Below, piece after piece: positions 61,244 through 64,000 of a stretch of 64,000 bases of DNA. A program made the translations under genes and the position numbers. Each line of letters opens with the position of its first letter. The stretch's first letter is position 1. Below the pieces are notes generated by a model. It made no database searches. It was given only the letters and a program-made list of their open reading frames with translations, and had not been told where the DNA came from. The stretch lies in assembly GCA_024508725.1 (NCBI GenBank), contig JANINS010000002.1, forward strand, positions 247,481 through 311,480. Direction: 5' to 3'. This DNA comes from Chitinophagaceae bacterium. Lineage in GTDB: Bacteria > Bacteroidota > Bacteroidia > Chitinophagales > Chitinophagaceae.

Positions 61244-61288
61244 CACAGCTTAATAGATTTTCCGGTCTTTGCTTCATAACTTTATCTT

Positions 61289-62332
61289 ATGCAACCGATC
61301 AATACCGCTTTATGTTCGTTTGGAATGAGTGGCTGGGTTTTTCATGCACCATTCATTACTACACATCCCGGGTTTAACTTTTATGCCGTATTAGAAAGAA
61401 CAAAAAATCTTGCGCAGGAAAAATATCCATTTGTAAAAACGTACCGCAGCCTGGAAGAAATGTTGGCTGATGATAACATTGAGTTGGTGATATCTAATGC
61501 TCCAAATGCAACACACTATGATTTTACCAAAAAGGCATTGCGAGCCGGTAAGCATGTGGTGGTAGAGAAACCTTTCACAATTGAATTAGCAGAAGCAGAA
61601 GAACTAATTGAATTGGCAAGAAGTAAAAAGAAAGTTCTTTCTGTGTACCACAATCGTAGGTGGGATAGTGATTATAAAACGGTAAAAAAGATTGTACAGG
61701 AAGGCTCACTCGGTAATATCGTTGAAGCAGAATTTCATTATGATCGTTATAAAGATGAGTTAAGTCCTAAGCTGCATAAAGAAGTTCCTGGCCCCGGTAC
61801 CGGTTCTTTGTATGATCTGGGTTCGCATCTGATCGACCAGACTTTGCATTTATTTGGAATGCCTGAAGCGGTATTTGCCGACATTCGGATTGCACGAGCA
61901 ATTTCTAAAGTGGACGATTATTTTGACCTGCTTTTGTACTACCCGAATTTACGAGTAAGGTTAAAGTCAACTTACCAGGCAAGAGAACCTATCCCTTCGT
62001 TTGTGATACATGGCAGTAAAGGTTCTTTTATAAAGGCAAGAGGTGATGTGCAGGAAACAAAATTGCAGCAACACGTTTCTCCTGCTAATGAAGAGTGGGG
62101 AACTGAAGATGAAAGTGATGCAGGATTGTTGCATACAGAAATTGAAGGAGAGATCGTTCGCAGGCATGTTGTTTCGGAACGTGGAAATTATGCGGATTAT
62201 TATGAGCAACTCTATCAAGCGATCAGGCATGCAGCAGAACCTCCTGTGGCTGCCGAAGATGGTTTGAAAGTAATTCAGATCATCAAAGCTGCTATTAAAA
62301 GCAATGAAGAAAAAAAGGTAATTAAACTCTGA
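61289..62332 (+). CDS. Gfo/Idh/MocA family oxidoreductase
   Basis: The 347-residue protein has an N-terminal Rossmann domain in which the usual GxGxxG is modified (CSFGMSGWVFHAPFITTHPG, about 8-27). NAPNATHYDFTKKALRAGKH and VVVEKPFTIELAEAEELIEL follow (EKP motif near 95-97), then a C-terminal domain with GPGTGSLYDLGSHLIDQTLH (about 170-189, catalytic D/H region). These NAD(P)-dependent enzymes oxidise or reduce sugars and sugar acids. There is no signal peptide, so it is cytosolic, and the gene position in the pectin locus suggests work on an imported uronate or rhamnose derivative (inference); it may also be a general-purpose gene, as the leader repeat precedes it. Confidence 0.9.
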   Translation: MQPINTALCSFGMSGWVFHAPFITTHPGFNFYAVLERTKNLAQEKYPFVKTYRSLEEMLADDNIELVISNAPNATHYDFTKKALRAGKHVVVEKPFTIELAEAEELIELARSKKKVLSVYHNRRWDSDYKTVKKIVQEGSLGNIVEAEFHYDRYKDELSPKLHKEVPGPGTGSLYDLGSHLIDQTLHLFGMPEAVFADIRIARAISKVDDYFDLLLYYPNLRVRLKSTYQAREPIPSFVIHGSKGSFIKARGDVQETKLQQHVSPANEEWGTEDESDAGLLHTEIEGEIVRRHVVSERGNYADYYEQLYQAIRHAAEPPVAAEDGLKVIQIIKAAIKSNEEKKVIKL

Positions 62333-62395
62333 AACGTTTAACTGTACGAAGAATAATTATACTGCATTAATATCTCAATAAAGTGTTATCGTTTT

Positions 62396-62409
62396 CGGTA
62401 ACGTTTGCG
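62396..62409. promoter_or_regulatory. LacI-type operator 5 (upstream of GH28 gene)
   Basis: CGGTAACGTTTGCG, 13 of 14 bases identical to operator 2, 141 bp before the GH28 start codon. Confidence 0.75.
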
Positions 62410-62549
62410 CAAAGAAATAGGATGAAAGCACCCTGTAGGAGTTAATTAATAGGTAAACTTGTTGTGGTTTTTACAGGTAAAGTCCTGGATATTAATTTTA
62501 TGTTGGCTACACTCTTTTGTTAGCCGATCGTTTCTAATTTAAAGCCATT

Positions 62550-64000
62550 ATGAAAATTGTAAAGCTAGGATTAAGTGCAGTTTTGGTAGCATCAGTAACC
62601 TTGTGTTTTGCCCAAAAAAAATCCCAGGTTAAGGTTGCAACACCTGTTTTCAGGAAGGATACTTTCAACATCATTAAGTTTGGTGCAAAGGCTGACGGTG
62701 TTACACTCAACACCAAAGCGATCAATGGTGCAATAGATGCATGTAACAAAAAAGGTGGTGGTGTTGTTTTAGTGCCTGCTGGTTTTTGGATCACCGGTCC
62801 AATTGAACTAAAGAGTAATGTGAATCTGCATTTGCAAAAGAATGCAGTGTTGCAAACAACTGATGATTTCAGCCAATTCAAACTTATTGCCAGTAACTGG
62901 GAAGGTTTGCCACAGATGAGAAACCAGTCTCCGATCTCTGCTACCAATGCAACAAATATTGCGATCACAGGTTTTGGCATCATCGATGGAAATGGTGACG
63001 CATGGAGAATGGTCAAAAAAGAAAAACTCACAGAAAGCAACTGGAAGAAACTCGTTGCTTCAGGTGGTGTATTGAGTGATGATAAAAAAACGTGGTATCC
63101 TTCTGAGAAATCAAAGAAGGGCTCTACAATGAAGAATCCTGGTGAGATCAGGTCTGATAAATCTGCAGCTTTCTATGATTCAGTAAAAGATTTCCTTCGT
63201 CCGAATTTACTTGTACTAACAAGATGTAAGAAAATACTGTTGGAAGGTGTTACGTTCCAGAATTCACCAGCATGGAATTTACATCCTTTAATGTCAGAAG
63301 ATATCACCGTGAGAAATATACAGGTAAAAAATCCCTGGTATGCACAAAATGGTGATGGCATTGATCTCGAAAGTTGTAAGAATGTACTTGTAGAGAACAG
63401 CACTTTCGACGTAGGAGATGATGGCATTTGCATCAAAAGTGGAAGAGACAAATGGGGAAGAGAAAGAGCCATGCCAACAGAAAATGTGATCATCCGGAAT
63501 TGTGTTGTTTACCAGGCCCATGGAGGATTTGTGGTTGGCAGCGAGATGAGTGGTGGTGCAAGGAATATATGGGTAGACAACTGTACATTCATTGGCACAG
63601 ACATCGGCATTCGTTTTAAAACAACAAGAGGCCGGGGTGGAGTTGTTGAGAATATCTATATCAACAATGTTTCAATGAAAGATATTATCGGAGAAGCGAT
63701 CTTATTCGATATGTACTATGAAGCAAAAGATCCCATCGCTTTGGCTGGAGAAAAAAGAGAACCTCCTAAAGTAGAAACAAAACCGGTGACTGAAGAAACA
63801 CCTGTGTTCAAAAAAGTTTATGTAAATGGTGTTGTATGTAATGGTGCAGAGAAAGGAATATTCGTACGTGGTTTGCCTGAGATGAATGTGCAGAATATCG
63901 TTCTCGAAAACATGACGCTCCAGGCGAAAGAAGGTTTGGATATGACAGAAGGTTCCGGTATCAGCCTGAAGAATATCACGTTTTTAACGCAGAATACTGA
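62550..64000 (+). CDS. GH28 polygalacturonase (partial, runs off right edge)
   Basis: An ATG at 62550 opens a frame with no stop before the window ends (about 483 residues visible). The signal peptide is MKIVKLGLSAVLVASVTLCFAQ. The beta-helix shows FNIIKFGAKADGVTLNTKAI and all GH28 active-site segments: NGDGIDLES (about 267-275), DVGDDGICIKSG (DD pair, about 288-299), AHGGFVVGSE (the GHG region) and IRFKT (the RIK position). It hydrolyses alpha-1,4-galacturonosyl bonds in polygalacturonate or its oligomers. No T9SS domain is visible so far, so periplasmic location is likely. Operator 5 controls it, so it is a separate transcription unit of the locus. Confidence 0.93.
   Translation, partial: MKIVKLGLSAVLVASVTLCFAQKKSQVKVATPVFRKDTFNIIKFGAKADGVTLNTKAINGAIDACNKKGGGVVLVPAGFWITGPIELKSNVNLHLQKNAVLQTTDDFSQFKLIASNWEGLPQMRNQSPISATNATNIAITGFGIIDGNGDAWRMVKKEKLTESNWKKLVASGGVLSDDKKTWYPSEKSKKGSTMKNPGEIRSDKSAAFYDSVKDFLRPNLLVLTRCKKILLEGVTFQNSPAWNLHPLMSEDITVRNIQVKNPWYAQNGDGIDLESCKNVLVENSTFDVGDDGICIKSGRDKWGRERAMPTENVIIRNCVVYQAHGGFVVGSEMSGGARNIWVDNCTFIGTDIGIRFKTTRGRGGVVENIYINNVSMKDIIGEAILFDMYYEAKDPIALAGEKREPPKVETKPVTEETPVFKKVYVNGVVCNGAEKGIFVRGLPEMNVQNIVLENMTLQAKEGLDMTEGSGISLKNITFLTQNT

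Noticed and set aside
1-64000. CRISPR array, tRNA, rRNA, insertion sequence
   Set aside because: No regularly spaced repeats with unique spacers, no cloverleaf with a T-loop outside genes, no rRNA core sequences and no transposase motif were seen on reading both strands by eye.

Overview
The window looks like chromosomal DNA of a member of the Bacteroidota, most likely the family Chitinophagaceae. The reasons are: SusC/SusD outer-membrane pairs, type IX secretion (T9SS) sorting domains, signal peptides ending in SANAQ/SYSQ-type sites, start regions without clear Shine-Dalgarno sequences, several TAGTTTG (-7 type) promoter boxes, and housekeeping genes (parAB, murB, priA, dnaE) of Bacteroidota type. 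No rRNA, tRNA, CRISPR array, insertion sequence or prophage was recognised. One gene is cut at each edge: parB on the left and a GH28 polygalacturonase on the right.

0-30.5 kb is mostly housekeeping: parB/parA, an MBL-fold hydrolase, a membrane metallophosphoesterase, a very large GT117/DUF2723 membrane protein, a VWA + MoxR-like AAA pair, murB, priA, an acyltransferase, a DinB protein, a subtilisin-like protease, a GNAT acetyltransferase, a UbiA-like membrane protein, dnaE, an NlpC/P60 lipoprotein, a polysaccharide flippase, an M1 aminopeptidase and a family-5 solute-binding lipoprotein. A short interspersed repeat (core GTACAAGAGTGCGACGCAAC) sits in seven intergenic gaps, usually just upstream of a gene and in its orientation.

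30.5-45.4 kb is an accessory-looking stretch with many unrecognised genes. A PAS-LuxR regulator is divergent from a three-gene unit (117 aa helical protein, 120 aa protein, outer-membrane-type protein), and three exact-period 21-bp repeats lie between them. Next to it is a unit of cell-wall amidase, multi-pass membrane protein and membrane-anchored IstB/DnaC-like ATPase. Then come a single-domain response regulator, two tiny membrane proteins and a gene-free structured segment with its own terminator. After these lie a transglutaminase-like protein, lactate dehydrogenase, a CBS protein, a histidine kinase, a TPR-type lipoprotein and a DUF3606 protein. This is the best place to look for something undescribed.

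45.4-64 kb is a pectin polysaccharide utilisation locus: PL9 lyase, LacI-type regulator, SusC, SusD, PL1 lyase, a T9SS protein of unknown function, a multidomain pectin methylesterase, a rhamnogalacturonan acetylesterase-like SGNH hydrolase, a second pectin methylesterase, a Gfo/Idh/MocA oxidoreductase and a GH28 polygalacturonase. Five LacI-type operator palindromes around AACGTT lie upstream of PL9, SusC, the T9SS protein, the first methylesterase and GH28, which suggests that the local LacI protein controls the whole locus. The inferred scheme is surface de-esterification and depolymerisation of pectin, uptake by SusCD, then further cutting in the periplasm.
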